Positions 16,338-26,300 of a stretch of DNA of 64,000 bases are shown here, in pieces (positions within the stretch are counted from its first letter, which is position 1; the number at the start of each line of letters is the position of its first letter). A model generated the notes under the pieces. That model had not been told where the DNA came from. It saw only the letters and a list, made by a program, of their open reading frames with translations, and did no database searches. The stretch is taken from positions 62,001 through 126,000 of the forward strand of contig NZ_NEVS01000004.1 of NCBI RefSeq assembly GCF_002261215.1. The letters are read 5' to 3'. The translations under genes were made by a program, and so were the position numbers. This DNA is from Bordetella genomosp. 11 (GTDB lineage Bacteria; Pseudomonadota; Gammaproteobacteria; Burkholderiales; Burkholderiaceae_B).

Positions 16338-17089
16338 GCCGTCACCTCGTCGCCCAGGTAGGCCTCGCGCACGCGTGCGTCCGCCCGTATCGCCTCGGGC
16401 GTGCCGGTGGCGATGACCTCGCCATAGACCAGCACGCTGATGCGATCGCTCAGCGCGAAGACCACATCCATGTCGTGCTCCACGATGACCAGCGTGCGTC
16501 CCGCCGTGGCTTCGCGGATCAATTGGGCGGTGTACGCCGTTTCTTCGTTGGACATGCCGGCCATGGGTTCGTCCAGCAGGACGAGCCGGGGATCCGAAGC
16601 CAGCGTCATGGCGATTTCCAGCGATCTTTGCTCCGAGTAAGCCATCTCGCCCGCGATGACGGATGCCTTGGCCGTCAGGCGCACGAGCGCCAGCAGCCGT
16701 TCGGTCTCGTCGCGGATGCGGCGGTCCCGGTCGATGAAGCGCCAGAACACGTATTGCGACCCGTACGCGCGCATCACCGCCAGGCGCACGTTCTCGTAGG
16801 TGCTCAGGCGGGGAAAGATGTTGGTGATCTGGAACGACCGCGCCAGGCCCAGCCGGTTGATGGCCTGCGGCGAACGCCCGCCGATTTCCTTTCCCTCGAA
16901 GCGGATGCTGCCCGAGCTGGGCGCGAGCTGGCCGGAGACCAGGTGAAAGACGGTGGATTTGCCCGCGCCGTTGGGACCGATCAGCGCATGCCGTTCGCCC
17001 TGTTGCACGTCCAGGTCCACGCCGCGGATGATCTCGGTCATCCCGAAGGATTTGCGTAGCGCGCGCAGGCTCAGCAGGGGGGCGCTCAT
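16334..17089 (-). CDS. livG: Branched-chain amino-acid-type ABC transporter ATP-binding protein (LivG type)
   Basis: A 251-residue ABC ATPase of the LivG group with a normal Walker A, GPNGAGKSTVFHLVSG, near residue 38. It has the longer Q-loop/helical segment seen in LivG. The C-loop reads MAYSEQRSLEIAMTL, close to the YGEQRxLEI form used by this subfamily, and Walker B is LVLLDEPMAGMS. The C-terminal VREAYLGDEV is a family trademark. Both ends overlap neighbours as ATGA (livM upstream, livF downstream), which implies strict co-translation. Since its partner LivF has an altered Walker A, this subunit would be the intact ATPase. Confidence 0.95.
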   Translation of the reverse strand: MSAPLLSLRALRKSFGMTEIIRGVDLDVQQGERHALIGPNGAGKSTVFHLVSGQLAPSSGSIRFEGKEIGGRSPQAINRLGLARSFQITNIFPRLSTYENVRLAVMRAYGSQYVFWRFIDRDRRIRDETERLLALVRLTAKASVIAGEMAYSEQRSLEIAMTLASDPRLVLLDEPMAGMSNEETAYTAQLIREATAGRTLVIVEHDMDVVFALSDRISVLVYGEVIATGTPEAIRADARVREAYLGDEVTA

Positions 17090-18060
17090 GCCATTTCCTT
17101 GTCGGCAGGGCGATCCGCCGGCGTGGCCAGCGGCCGCCGCGCGCGCCGTATCAGACCGGCCAAGCCGGTGGGCATGAACATCATGACCAGCACGAAGAGG
17201 ATGCCCTGGTATAGCAGCCAGGAGCGGGTCAGGTCCGAGACCGCGTAGCCGAAGAATGTCATCAGCGAGGCGCCGAAGGCCGGCCCGAGGAAAACCTGCA
17301 CGCCGCCGATATAGGTGTTCAGGACCGCCGCGGCCGACAGGGCCGGGTCGAACAGGACGTAGTTGGCCGATTCGTTCGAAATGACGAGCAATCCGCCGGC
17401 CAGGCCGGAGAACATCGCGGAGATGGCGAATACCAGGGTGCTGAGTCCGTGGACGTTGTAGCCCAGGAACTTCAGGCGATGGCTGTTTTCACGCAGGCCC
17501 AGGGTCAGCCGGCCCAGTGGCGTGCGGGTATACAGGTAAAGCAGGGCCAGGGCCAGCAACACCCAGGCCAGCGTCAGGTAATACACCTGCGTGGTCGAGC
17601 CGAAGTCCAGGCCCCAGGCCGGCATGCGCATGGTCGAAATACCCGCCTCGCCGCCGAACAATCCCTTCAGGTGCGGGGCCAGCGCGTGGACCAGTTCGGC
17701 GATGGCCAGCGTGATCATGGCGAAATAGGTGCCGCTGCGCTGCGTGGCGAACCAGCCGGCGATACCGCCGAATACCAGCCCGCCGGCCGCGCCCGCCAAG
17801 GGCATCAACGGGGTAGGCAGCAGGCCCGCGCCCCCCAGGGCGTTCATGGCATGAACCGTGGCGAAGGCGCCGACGCCGAAGTAGGCGGCATGCCCGAAGG
17901 ACAGCATCCCGGCCTGGCCGCACAGCAGGTTGTAGGCGCTGGCGAAGAGGGCGGCGATCAGCATCTGGACGGCCGCGTTGAGCAGCCCCTGGGACAGCAG
18001 AAAAGGCAGCGCGGCGAGCACCGCGGCACCGGCCAGGCATGCGGGAAGGATCGTCTTCAT
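17086..18060 (-). CDS. livM: Branched-chain amino-acid-type ABC transporter permease (LivM type)
   Basis: A 324-residue inner-membrane permease with about eight to ten hydrophobic segments. The conserved region LLCGQAGMLSFGHAAYFGVGAF follows the second helix and the cytoplasmic EAA-like loop ALRENSHRLKFLGYNV contacts the ATPases. Length and motifs match LivM. The start is preceded by GGAG about 8 nt upstream. Only 4 nt separate it from livH and it overlaps livG. The transported compound is unknown; many transporters of this type in Burkholderiales move aromatic or organic acids and not branched-chain amino acids. Confidence 0.95.
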   Translation of the reverse strand: MKTILPACLAGAAVLAALPFLLSQGLLNAAVQMLIAALFASAYNLLCGQAGMLSFGHAAYFGVGAFATVHAMNALGGAGLLPTPLMPLAGAAGGLVFGGIAGWFATQRSGTYFAMITLAIAELVHALAPHLKGLFGGEAGISTMRMPAWGLDFGSTTQVYYLTLAWVLLALALLYLYTRTPLGRLTLGLRENSHRLKFLGYNVHGLSTLVFAISAMFSGLAGGLLVISNESANYVLFDPALSAAAVLNTYIGGVQVFLGPAFGASLMTFFGYAVSDLTRSWLLYQGILFVLVMMFMPTGLAGLIRRARRPLATPADRPADKEMA

Positions 18061-18064
18061 GGCC

Positions 18065-19006
18065 TTACTCCTTCTCGCCCATGAGGCCGCCGGGCCTGAC
18101 CAGCAGGATCAGCAGCATGATGGCGAAAGGCAGAGTGCCTGCCAGGCTGGACAGGCTCAGCGTCATCAGGCCGCCGATGCCGCGCGCCCAGTCTCCCAGG
18201 CCGAACCAGGCGAAGAGGTCCGCCAGGCTGGCATCCACGGCCACCGCCAGCGACGTGACGATGCCGATCAGCAGCGAGGCCAGCATCGCGCCGACCAGCG
18301 AGCCCAGGCCGCCGACGACGACCACCACGAACACCATGACGCCCAGCTCCAGCGCCATATTGGGATTGGTGGTGTAGAAGGCGCCCGCCACCGCGCCCGC
18401 CAGTCCGGCCAGCGCGGCACCCGCGCCGAAGACGCCCATGAAGACCAGCGGAACGTTATGCCCCAGCGCTTCCGCCATGCGCGGCTTGTGGATCGCCGAG
18501 CGCACCACGATGCCTACCCGCGTGCGGGTCAGGACCAGGTAGATGGCGACGAACATCAGGATCGCGATGCCGCCCATCAGCACGCGGTAGGCCGGATACT
18601 GCGTGCCTCCGATGCTGAAGGCGGAGAAATCCAGCGACGCGGGCACGCGGTAATCGACCGGATAGTTGCCGAAGATCAGCTTGATCGATTCCGCGATGAT
18701 GAACGACAGGCCGAAGGTCAGCAGCAACTCGTGCGCGTGGCCGTGATGATGCACGCGGCGCAGGAAATAGCGTTCCACTACGACGCCGACCAGCCCGACC
18801 AGCAGGGGCGATACGATCACGGCGGGCCAGAAGCCGATCGCGCCCTGCAGTGCATAGGCGAAGTAGGCGCCCAGCATGTAGAAGGACGCGTGAGCGAAAT
18901 TCAGCACGCCCATCATGCCGAAGATCAGCGTCAGGCCGGCGGACACCATGAACAGCAATAGTCCATAGATGACGCCGTTCAGCAGCGAAAACAGGATTTG
19001 GTCCAT
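18065..19006 (-). CDS. livH: Branched-chain amino-acid-type ABC transporter permease (LivH type)
   Basis: A 313-residue inner-membrane permease. It starts with the LivH-type segment LFSLLNGVIYGLLLFMVSAGLTLIFG and the motif GVLNFAHASFYMLGAY. It has about eight hydrophobic segments. The loop AIHKPRMAEALGHNV carries the ATPase contact, and GGLGSLVGAMLASLLIGIV is the usual penultimate motif. It heterodimerises with LivM. It lies 20 nt downstream of the binding-protein gene and 4 nt upstream of livM. Confidence 0.95.
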   Translation of the reverse strand: MDQILFSLLNGVIYGLLLFMVSAGLTLIFGMMGVLNFAHASFYMLGAYFAYALQGAIGFWPAVIVSPLLVGLVGVVVERYFLRRVHHHGHAHELLLTFGLSFIIAESIKLIFGNYPVDYRVPASLDFSAFSIGGTQYPAYRVLMGGIAILMFVAIYLVLTRTRVGIVVRSAIHKPRMAEALGHNVPLVFMGVFGAGAALAGLAGAVAGAFYTTNPNMALELGVMVFVVVVVGGLGSLVGAMLASLLIGIVTSLAVAVDASLADLFAWFGLGDWARGIGGLMTLSLSSLAGTLPFAIMLLILLVRPGGLMGEKE

Positions 19007-19026
19007 GGCGGCGGCCGCGCGTCGGT

Positions 19027-20274
19027 TCAGGCCGGCCGCTTCATCTTGCAGGTGGCTTGCGCCGGCGTGGATGCTTGCTGCGCCGTAAGCAGCAGGACCG
19101 GCTTGAACCCCATATCGGTGCCGTCCACCTTGTACCTGGCATCGCGCGTCACCGTCGAAACCACCATGGGGAGCTGCGCCTGGTGGTCCGACGCGCGCAT
19201 GCTGATCTCGCCCATGGGGGTCGGGATGCGCGCCGTTTCCAGCGCCTTGGCGAATTCGTTGACGTTCAACGCGCCGTTGGCGGGAGGCGTGCGCTTGAGC
19301 GCGTCGGCGACCATCCTCATGCCGTAGAACGTTTGCGGTTCGACGAACACCGGAATGTGGCCGGTCTTGGCCTTGTAATCGTCGACGAATTGCGCGGCGT
19401 CATCGCCGCCGGCCTCGGCATTGAAGGTATGGACAACGAAGTTGCCCACGGCCAGTTCGCCCGCATTGGCCAGATTGCCCGGCTGGTCCAGGTACACGGT
19501 GCCGTAGCGCGCTTTCAGGCCGGCCGCCTTCGATGCCTTCATCAGCAGGAGCAGGTCGTTGGACCAGTTGCCGGTGATCACCGTATCGGCGCCGGAGGCG
19601 GCGATCTTCGCGACGTAGGGAGAAAAATCCTGGATCTTGTTGACGTCGTGCAGCGTCTTTTCCACCACCGTGTAGCCGCCCAGCTTCTGGTCGTCGACGA
19701 TGGCTTTCTCCATGTCCTGGCCCCAGGAATAATTCTGGTTGATGGAGTAGACCTTGGTGCCCAGCGCGTTGGCCTTGCGCATGCCTTCGATCAGCGACTT
19801 GGTGCGGACCTCGGCATTGCCGGCGAAGCGGAAGTGGTAGAAGTTGCACTTTTCGCCGGTAAGCTCCAGCGCTTCGGCACCTACGTTGATGTAGACCATC
19901 TCCTTGCCGGGGTTGCGCAGGTTGTACTTGCGCACGTCCTCGGTGATCTGCCCGCCGATGGCCGAGGACGCGCCTTGCACGACGATCTGCACGCCGTCGG
20001 CGGCGGCCGCCTTGAGCTTGTCGGCCGCGCCGGCCGGGCCGCCCTGGTTATCGTATTCCAGCAGTTGCACCGGTTCGCCGTTCCATCCGCCGGCCGCGTT
20101 GATCTGGTCGATGGCATAGCGCACCGCCGTCCGGTATGCCTGGCCGGAGGACGCCTGCGGCCCGGACAGCGTTTCCACCAGGCCGATCTTCACCGGCGCC
20201 GCCGATGCGGGCATGGCGCTGAAGATACCCAACGCGGAAACGACGGCGATGGCCGGAAGGTCGAGCTTGTTCAT
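19027..20274 (-). CDS. Branched-chain amino-acid-type ABC transporter substrate-binding protein
   Basis: A 415-residue periplasmic binding protein, type 1 fold (LivK/Peripla_BP_6). A Sec signal peptide covers about residues 1-25 and ends at ASA. The mature protein begins VKIGLVETLSGPQASSGQAY, the common opening of this family. It would capture the solute and deliver it to LivHM. A good AGGAGAC lies 5 nt before the ATG. It is the second gene of the operon, 60 nt after the SDR gene. Ligand not predictable from sequence; operon partners (SDR, BKACE, PucR-type regulator) suggest an organic acid. Confidence 0.93.
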   Translation of the reverse strand: MNKLDLPAIAVVSALGIFSAMPASAAPVKIGLVETLSGPQASSGQAYRTAVRYAIDQINAAGGWNGEPVQLLEYDNQGGPAGAADKLKAAAADGVQIVVQGASSAIGGQITEDVRKYNLRNPGKEMVYINVGAEALELTGEKCNFYHFRFAGNAEVRTKSLIEGMRKANALGTKVYSINQNYSWGQDMEKAIVDDQKLGGYTVVEKTLHDVNKIQDFSPYVAKIAASGADTVITGNWSNDLLLLMKASKAAGLKARYGTVYLDQPGNLANAGELAVGNFVVHTFNAEAGGDDAAQFVDDYKAKTGHIPVFVEPQTFYGMRMVADALKRTPPANGALNVNEFAKALETARIPTPMGEISMRASDHQAQLPMVVSTVTRDARYKVDGTDMGFKPVLLLTAQQASTPAQATCKMKRPA

Positions 20275-20334
20275 GGTTGTCTCCTGGTTTTTTTGAATGG
20301 AACTGAGGTGGTGGCGGGACCTCGGCCCGGGCGG

Positions 20335-21132
20335 TCACAGATATTCCACGTTGCCGTCCACGCTGATCGCTTGCCCGGTCACGTTGCGCGCGGCCGGCGA
20401 GCAGAGGAACAGCGCCATCGCGGCGACATCCTCGGCCGTTACCATGCGGCGCAGCGAGATCTTGCGCAGATACTCCTGTCGCATGGCTTGCTCCGGCACG
20501 CCGGCCGCCGCCGCGCGCGCGCCTATCACGCTGTCCATGCGGTCGCCTTCCACCACCCCGGGCAGGATGGCATTGGCGCGCACGCCATGCGGGCCCAGCT
20601 CGATCGCCAGCGATTTCATCAGGCCGACGATGGCCCATTTGGTCGAGGCATAAGGGGTGCGCAGCGGGTAGCCGAGCCGGCCCGCCACGGAGCTCATGGC
20701 GATCAGGCAGGGGTGGTGGGGCGAGTCCTTCAGCAGCGGTACCGCGCGGGACGCGAAATAGAAGTGGCTGTTCAGGTTCACGTCGACGGTGCGGTCCCAG
20801 TCGCCACGCGCCAGCTGTTCCACCGGGCCGGTCGGTCCGGCGATGCCGACGTTATTGACCAGGACGTCCAGGCCGCCCAGGGCGTTCCTGACGTCGTCGA
20901 AGACGGTGTCCACGTCGCGGGCGACGGATGCGTCGGCCGTGCTGGTAGTGATTTCCGGCGCCTCGGCCGTCAGCCGGTCCAGCGCGGCGCGGTCGATATC
21001 GCACACGTGGACGCGGGCGCGGGCTTCCCGGAAAGCCCGCGCCACGGCGGCCCCGATGCCGGCGCCGCCGGCGGTGACGAGGACGCGCAGGCCCGGCATG
21101 GGTCGCAGCGAGTCGATGACGCTCATGGACAC
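20335..21132 (-). CDS. SDR family NAD(P)-dependent oxidoreductase
   Basis: A 265-residue classical short-chain dehydrogenase. The cofactor motif is TAGGAGIGAAVARAF near residues 20-34, NNVGIAGPTGP lies near residue 90, and the catalytic Tyr-Lys pair is in YASTKWAIVGL. A C-terminal TGQAISVDGNVEYL closes the fold. I favour a GTG start at 21132, because GGGAG lies 8 nt upstream of it; an internal ATG at 21126 would put the SD 14 nt away. It opens the leftward operon, so it likely oxidises a hydroxy intermediate to the beta-keto acid used by the BKACE enzyme. Confidence 0.9.
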   Translation of the reverse strand: MSMSVIDSLRPMPGLRVLVTAGGAGIGAAVARAFREARARVHVCDIDRAALDRLTAEAPEITTSTADASVARDVDTVFDDVRNALGGLDVLVNNVGIAGPTGPVEQLARGDWDRTVDVNLNSHFYFASRAVPLLKDSPHHPCLIAMSSVAGRLGYPLRTPYASTKWAIVGLMKSLAIELGPHGVRANAILPGVVEGDRMDSVIGARAAAAGVPEQAMRQEYLRKISLRRMVTAEDVAAMALFLCSPAARNVTGQAISVDGNVEYL

Positions 21133-21194
21133 GTGTTTGTCTCCCGATTTCCAGCAAGTACGGTGAGTGTCCCGGAAACGGGCGGTCCAGGCTA

Positions 21195-21209
21195 TGTGCG
21201 ATTCTCACA
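21195..21209. promoter_or_regulatory. Possible operator in the SDR/regulator divergent promoter region
   Basis: TGTG-N7-CACA inverted repeat in the gap between the leftward SDR operon and the rightward PucR-like regulator. It is short and could be chance. Its position, about 60 nt from the SDR start, fits a site for the divergent regulator. No known consensus is matched. Confidence 0.25.
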
Positions 21210-21324
21210 CTAACAAGCCCATGTTGATATGATGTTCGCACTCAAGGGGTGTTCGATCCGGTTCCGGCGGGCTGTCCGGCAAACGGTGCCGACGCCCGGC
21301 CTTCTCCTTCCGTCGCGGCGGTCC

Positions 21325-23337
21325 ATGGAACGCAAAAGACAAACAGGCAATATGCCGCTGGCCGCGGCGGAACCCGGTATCGACGCCATCGCCGCCGATC
21401 TCCTGGGCCTGCTGCACGCCAATGCGCCGGCGGACGACTTCGCCGCCCGGCTGGCCTCCCTGGAGGCCCTGCCGGACGGGTTGCCGCGCAAGAGCGGCCT
21501 GGTCGAACTTGCCCGCATGGCGATGGGCCTGCGTCACCGGCTGGAACAGCACGAGCAACGCGAGCGGGGCATGCTGGCGGTGATCGACTCGGCGCAGGAT
21601 CTGGCCAGCCGCCTCGATCTGCCCGAACTGCTGCAGGCGATCGTGACGCGGGCGAGGGATCTGCTGCGGGCGCACCTGTGCTGGCTGACCATCTATGACG
21701 CGGAGGCCGGCGAATTCAAGGTCGTGGTGGCCGATGGCGCCATTGCCCAGCGCACCGGCAGGATGACGGCCAAGCGCAAGCTCGGTGTCGCGGGCGTGGT
21801 CATGTCCACGCGATTGCCTTTCTCCACGCCGGATTACCTGCACGACAACCGCTTTACCCACGACCCGGACCTGGACGACATTTTCCGCGACGAGGGCGTG
21901 GCGGCGCTGGTGGGCGCGCCGCTGATCTGGGAAGACAACGTTATCGGCCTGCTGTTCGTGGCCGATCGCTATCACCGGACCCATACGGCGCTGAACGTCT
22001 CCATCCTTTGCACGCTGGCGACGCACGCCGCCGTGGCGATCAACAACGCCAAGGCCTTCGCGGACGCGCGCGCGGCGCTGGAGAAAACCGGCCAGGCACG
22101 CGCCGAACTGGAGCGGCACGCGCGCGATGTCCAGGATGCCGTGGAAGCGCACGAGCGCCTGACCTCGCTGCTGGCCCGGGGCGAATCGCTGGGGGAACTG
22201 TGCCAGGCCATCGCCCAGCTGCTGCAGGGCAGTATCCTGGTACTGGACGAAGCGCATCACGTCATCGGCCGCGCCGTGGCGCCGGGCTACGCGGGCCGTG
22301 CAGCCGATGCCTACGATCCCTACGGGCCGTATGGCGGCGCGCTCGCGCAAGCCCTGAAGGACAGCCGGCGGGCCGGCCGCTCCACCATCGCCTACGAAAG
22401 CGATGGCGAGATTTGCCGCGCGATCGCGGTGATCGGCGGCGACGGCGTGCTGGGCGCCGTCCTGCTGTTCCGGCACGAGGACATGCGCGATATCTCCATC
22501 CGGACATTCGAGCGAAGTTCGAGCGTCATCGGCATCGTGCTGCTGTCGCAGGAGCGCATGGAGGCAAGCCGGAACCGCGACGTTTCCGAGTTCCTGCGGT
22601 CGCTGGTGTCGCCCCGGCAGGGCGAACCCGCGCTGGCGCGCGACCGGGCCGATCGCTTCGGCCTGGACCTGTCGCGGCCCTTGTCGCTGACGCTGGTCGA
22701 GTCGGACCGGCCCAAACCCCTCTTTCTGGCGCGGCGCCTGCGCGATGGCCTGGCGCTGCCCTGGCTGGCGGTGGACGAAGTCGACGGCGTCCTGGTGCTG
22801 GTGTGCGCGGCGGAAAGAACGGCGGCGGTACTGCGGGCCTTCGGCGATTTCGCGCGCCGCGAACTCGGCGAGGCCTATCGCGGGGTCGTGTCGCGCCCGG
22901 TCCGCAGCCCGGCGGAAATGCCGGCCCTGTATGCGGCGCTACGGCGTGCGCTGGCCGTCGTCGGGCGGCTGGGCATGCGCGGCCGCATCGTCGACCAGAA
23001 CGAGATGGCGTTGTATTCGGTCCTGTTCGAAAGCCAGGATCGCGCGGGCCTGGATGCTTTCCTGGCGGCGACCATCGGCGCCGTGACGGAGTACGACGCG
23101 CAACGCGGAACCGAACTGGCGGCTACGCTGCTGGCTTATTTCGATCATGGGCAGAACGCCACGACGACGGCAGCCGCGCTGTCGATTCATGTCAACACGG
23201 CGCGCCAGAGGCTGGCCAGCGCCGAAGCGCTGCTGGGCGATTGGCGCGATGGCGGCCGCGCCCTGGAAATCCACGTGGCCCTGCGCTTGTGGCGGATAGG
23301 TGTCGCCGGCCGGCCGCCCGCGCCGGAAGCCGCATAG
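21325..23337 (+). CDS. GAF-domain transcriptional regulator with PucR-type C-terminal HTH
   Basis: A cytoplasmic regulator of about 670 residues. The N-terminal third has a helical lead, then a GAF domain (roughly from IVTARAR-like DLLQ... through LLFVADRYHR). A short coiled segment (AELERHARDVQDAVEAHERL) links to a middle PucR/CdaR-like sensory region. The end carries the PucR helix-turn-helix, TELAATLLAYFDHGQNATTT followed by LSIHVNTARQRL. It is divergent from the SDR-liv-BKACE operon and very likely controls it. The start is uncertain: in-frame ATGs occur at 21229, 21325 and 21352, and none has a strong SD. I chose 21325 as a compromise that leaves room for the divergent promoter. Confidence 0.85.
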   Translation: MERKRQTGNMPLAAAEPGIDAIAADLLGLLHANAPADDFAARLASLEALPDGLPRKSGLVELARMAMGLRHRLEQHEQRERGMLAVIDSAQDLASRLDLPELLQAIVTRARDLLRAHLCWLTIYDAEAGEFKVVVADGAIAQRTGRMTAKRKLGVAGVVMSTRLPFSTPDYLHDNRFTHDPDLDDIFRDEGVAALVGAPLIWEDNVIGLLFVADRYHRTHTALNVSILCTLATHAAVAINNAKAFADARAALEKTGQARAELERHARDVQDAVEAHERLTSLLARGESLGELCQAIAQLLQGSILVLDEAHHVIGRAVAPGYAGRAADAYDPYGPYGGALAQALKDSRRAGRSTIAYESDGEICRAIAVIGGDGVLGAVLLFRHEDMRDISIRTFERSSSVIGIVLLSQERMEASRNRDVSEFLRSLVSPRQGEPALARDRADRFGLDLSRPLSLTLVESDRPKPLFLARRLRDGLALPWLAVDEVDGVLVLVCAAERTAAVLRAFGDFARRELGEAYRGVVSRPVRSPAEMPALYAALRRALAVVGRLGMRGRIVDQNEMALYSVLFESQDRAGLDAFLAATIGAVTEYDAQRGTELAATLLAYFDHGQNATTTAAALSIHVNTARQRLASAEALLGDWRDGGRALEIHVALRLWRIGVAGRPPAPEAA

Positions 23338-23367
23338 GGATCGCCGGCCGCGCATACCGGCAGGCCA

Positions 23368-26300
23368 TCATTCCATCTGCTGCAGCGTATCCAGGGCGCG
23401 CGCCAGGTCCTCCGGTGTATAGGGCTTGAGCAGATGCAGCGCGCCGGCCAGCGTGCCGTCGAGCGCGTCCGCATCCGCATCCAGGCCGGAGGCGAAGACG
23501 ATTCGCAGGCCGGGAAGCTGGCGTCGGGCCTGGGCCGCCAGCTCCACGCCCGAGACGCCCGGCAGGCCGATATCCGTCATCAGGACGTCGACGTTGCCCT
23601 GGTCCAGCGCGGCCAGCGCGGCCGTCGCATGGCTGGCCGGCACTACGGTGTGTCCCATGGCTTCCAGCATTTCCGCCGTGCTGGAACGTATCAGGCCGTC
23701 GTCTTCCACCAGCAGCACGCGCAGGGCGGCGGCCGCGGTGCCGTCGCGCGCGGCCGCCGGCAGCGGCAGGTTGCGCTGGCGGGCCGCCTGCGCGGCGTTG
23801 CGCTGCTGCTGGTTGCGCAGGACGTGGCGGATCTTGCGCGCCAGCGCCTCGCGCGTGTAGGGCTTGCTGAGCAGATCGATGCCTTCGTCCAGCCGGCCGC
23901 CGTGCACGATGGCGTTCTCCGTATAGCCGGACGTGAACAGCACCGCGACATTCGGCAGGCGCTCGCGCGTCTTGCGCGCCAGCTCGGGGCTGCGCAAGGG
24001 GCCCGGCATGACGACGTCGGTGAACAGCAGGTCGATGGGCACGCCGCTCTCCACGATGGCCAGCGCGCTTTGCGCGTCCTTGGCCTTGAGCACGCTGTAG
24101 CCCAGTTCGGCCAGCATTTCCACGACGGTGGCGCGGACGTCTTCGTCGTCCTCGACGGCGAGGATGGTCTCGCTGCCGCCGGCGATGGGTCCGGTATCGG
24201 TCTCGGTCGCCAGGTCCTCTTGCTGCCGTTCGCGCGGCAGGTACAGGCGCACGGTGGTCCCTTGTCCGGGTTCGCTATAGATCTTGATATGGCCGTTGGA
24301 TTGCTTGATGAAGCCGTACACCATGCTCAGGCCCAGGCCGGTCCCGCGCCCCTCCGGCTTGGTGGTGAAGAACGGCTCGAAAACGTGCTCCAGCACGTCC
24401 GGGGTCATGCCGGCGCCGGTATCCGTCACCGCGACCATGACGTACTGCCCCGGTTTGACGTCGGCATTGCGCAGGGCATAGTCGTCGTCCAGCAGCGCGT
24501 TGCCGGCCTCGATAGTGAGCTTGCCGTGCCCCTGCATGGCGTCGCGGGCGTTGATGGCCAGATTCAGCAGGGCATTCTCCACCTGCGAGGGATCGACCAG
24601 GGTATTCCAGAGTCCGCCGGAGACGACGGTTTCGATTTCGATGCCATCGCCCAGGGCGCGCCGCAGCATGTCGTCCAGCCCGCGGATGAAGCGGCCCAGG
24701 TTGACGACCTTGGGCGCCAGCGGCTGGCGGCGGCCGAAGGCCAGCAACTGCGAGGCCAGCTTGGCGCCGCGCGCGACGCTGGTCAGCGCATTGCGGACGC
24801 GCTTGCCGGCGCGCTCGTCGCCCGCGACGTCCATGGCGAGCAGTTGCAGATTGCCGCCGATGACCTGCAGCAGATTGTTGAAGTCGTGCGCGACGCCGCC
24901 GGTCAGCTTGCCCACGGCTTCCATCTTCTGCGCCATCCTCAGGGCTTCCTCGGCCTGGCGCAAGGCCTCGGCGGCTTCCTTGTCCGCCGTGACGTCGCGG
25001 CCCACGCCGTGCACGCGGTCATGTTCGGGGTCGGGCGACAGCGTCCACGAAATCCAGCGCCAGAGCCCGGCCGCGGTGCGCATGCGGCATTCGAAAGCGG
25101 CCGGGCGCGCATGCTCGCGCAGGGTACGCAAGGCAGCCGCGGCGGCCGCGTGGTCGTCCGGGTGCAACAGATCCTTGTAATGGTGCGTGGCCAGGGTATC
25201 GCGGCTATGGCCGAGCACGCGGGTCCACGACGGACTGGCGCGCAGCAGCCTGCCGTTGTAGTCGCCGATCGCCAGCAGGTCCTCGCTGAGCTCCCACAGG
25301 CGCTCGCGTTCGGCCACGGCTTCGGTCACGCGTAGTTCCAGGGTTTCGTTGAGCTGCCGCAGTGCCTGTTCGGCGCGGGACCGCCGGGCGATCTCGTTCT
25401 GCGCGGCCTGGTAAAGGCTGGCGTTGTCGATCGCGATGGCGGCCTGGGAGGCAATGCCGGTAGCCAGGCGTTCCGCTGCCTCGTCGAACACGCCGCGTTC
25501 CGAATGGCCGAAGAACAGCCCGCCCAGCACCTCGCCGGTGCGCGACACGACGGGCACCGCCAGGTAGCTGCGCACCGGCAGATGGCCGGGCGGCATGCCG
25601 CGGCGGGGCGCGTTTTTCCCGTAGCGGGGATCCTGCGTGATGTCGTCGGAGCGAACGATGCCCTCGCCCCTGAACGTCGGCCCGAACACAGCGGTACTGC
25701 GCGGCATCGGGAATCCCGCGAAGGCTTCTTTCGGTGCGCCCGACAGCGTGTACAAGGTATAGCGCGCGCCGGCATCGTCCAGCACGTTGTAGAAAAACGC
25801 CCCGAAGGCCGCGCCGGTCAATTCCGTCGCCGCGTCGGTGACGGCCTGCACCGCGCGGCCCAGGTCCAGCTCGGCCGCGATCGTGGTGCCGACGCGATTC
25901 AGCACTTCCAGGATGCGGGCATCCTCGGTCAACTGGCCGGCCGTCTCCTGCCGCAGGCGGTACATCTTGACGTTGCTGGCCACCCGCGCCATCAGCTCGC
26001 GCGCGGAAAAGGGCTTGGTCAGGTAGTCATCCGCGCCCGCGCCCAGCCCCTCGACGCGCGCTTCCTCGCCCGCGCGCGCGGACATCAGCAGCACGGGGAT
26101 CTCGCGCAACTGCGCATCGGCGCGCACCTCCGCCAGCAGCCCGTAGCCGTCCAGGCCCGGCATCATGATGTCGGAAAGAATCAGGCTGGGCGGCTGGCGG
26201 CGAGCCGCCGCCAGGGCATGGTGGCCATCCACGCAGGTTTCCACGCGATAGCCGGCCGAAGCCAGCATGCGGCCGACGTAGTCGCGCAGGTCCGCGTTGT

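Noticed and set aside
19057..21213. 718-codon open frame on the + strand over the binding-protein and SDR genes
   Set aside because: It is antisense to two genes with clear family motifs; composition is that of a shadow frame.
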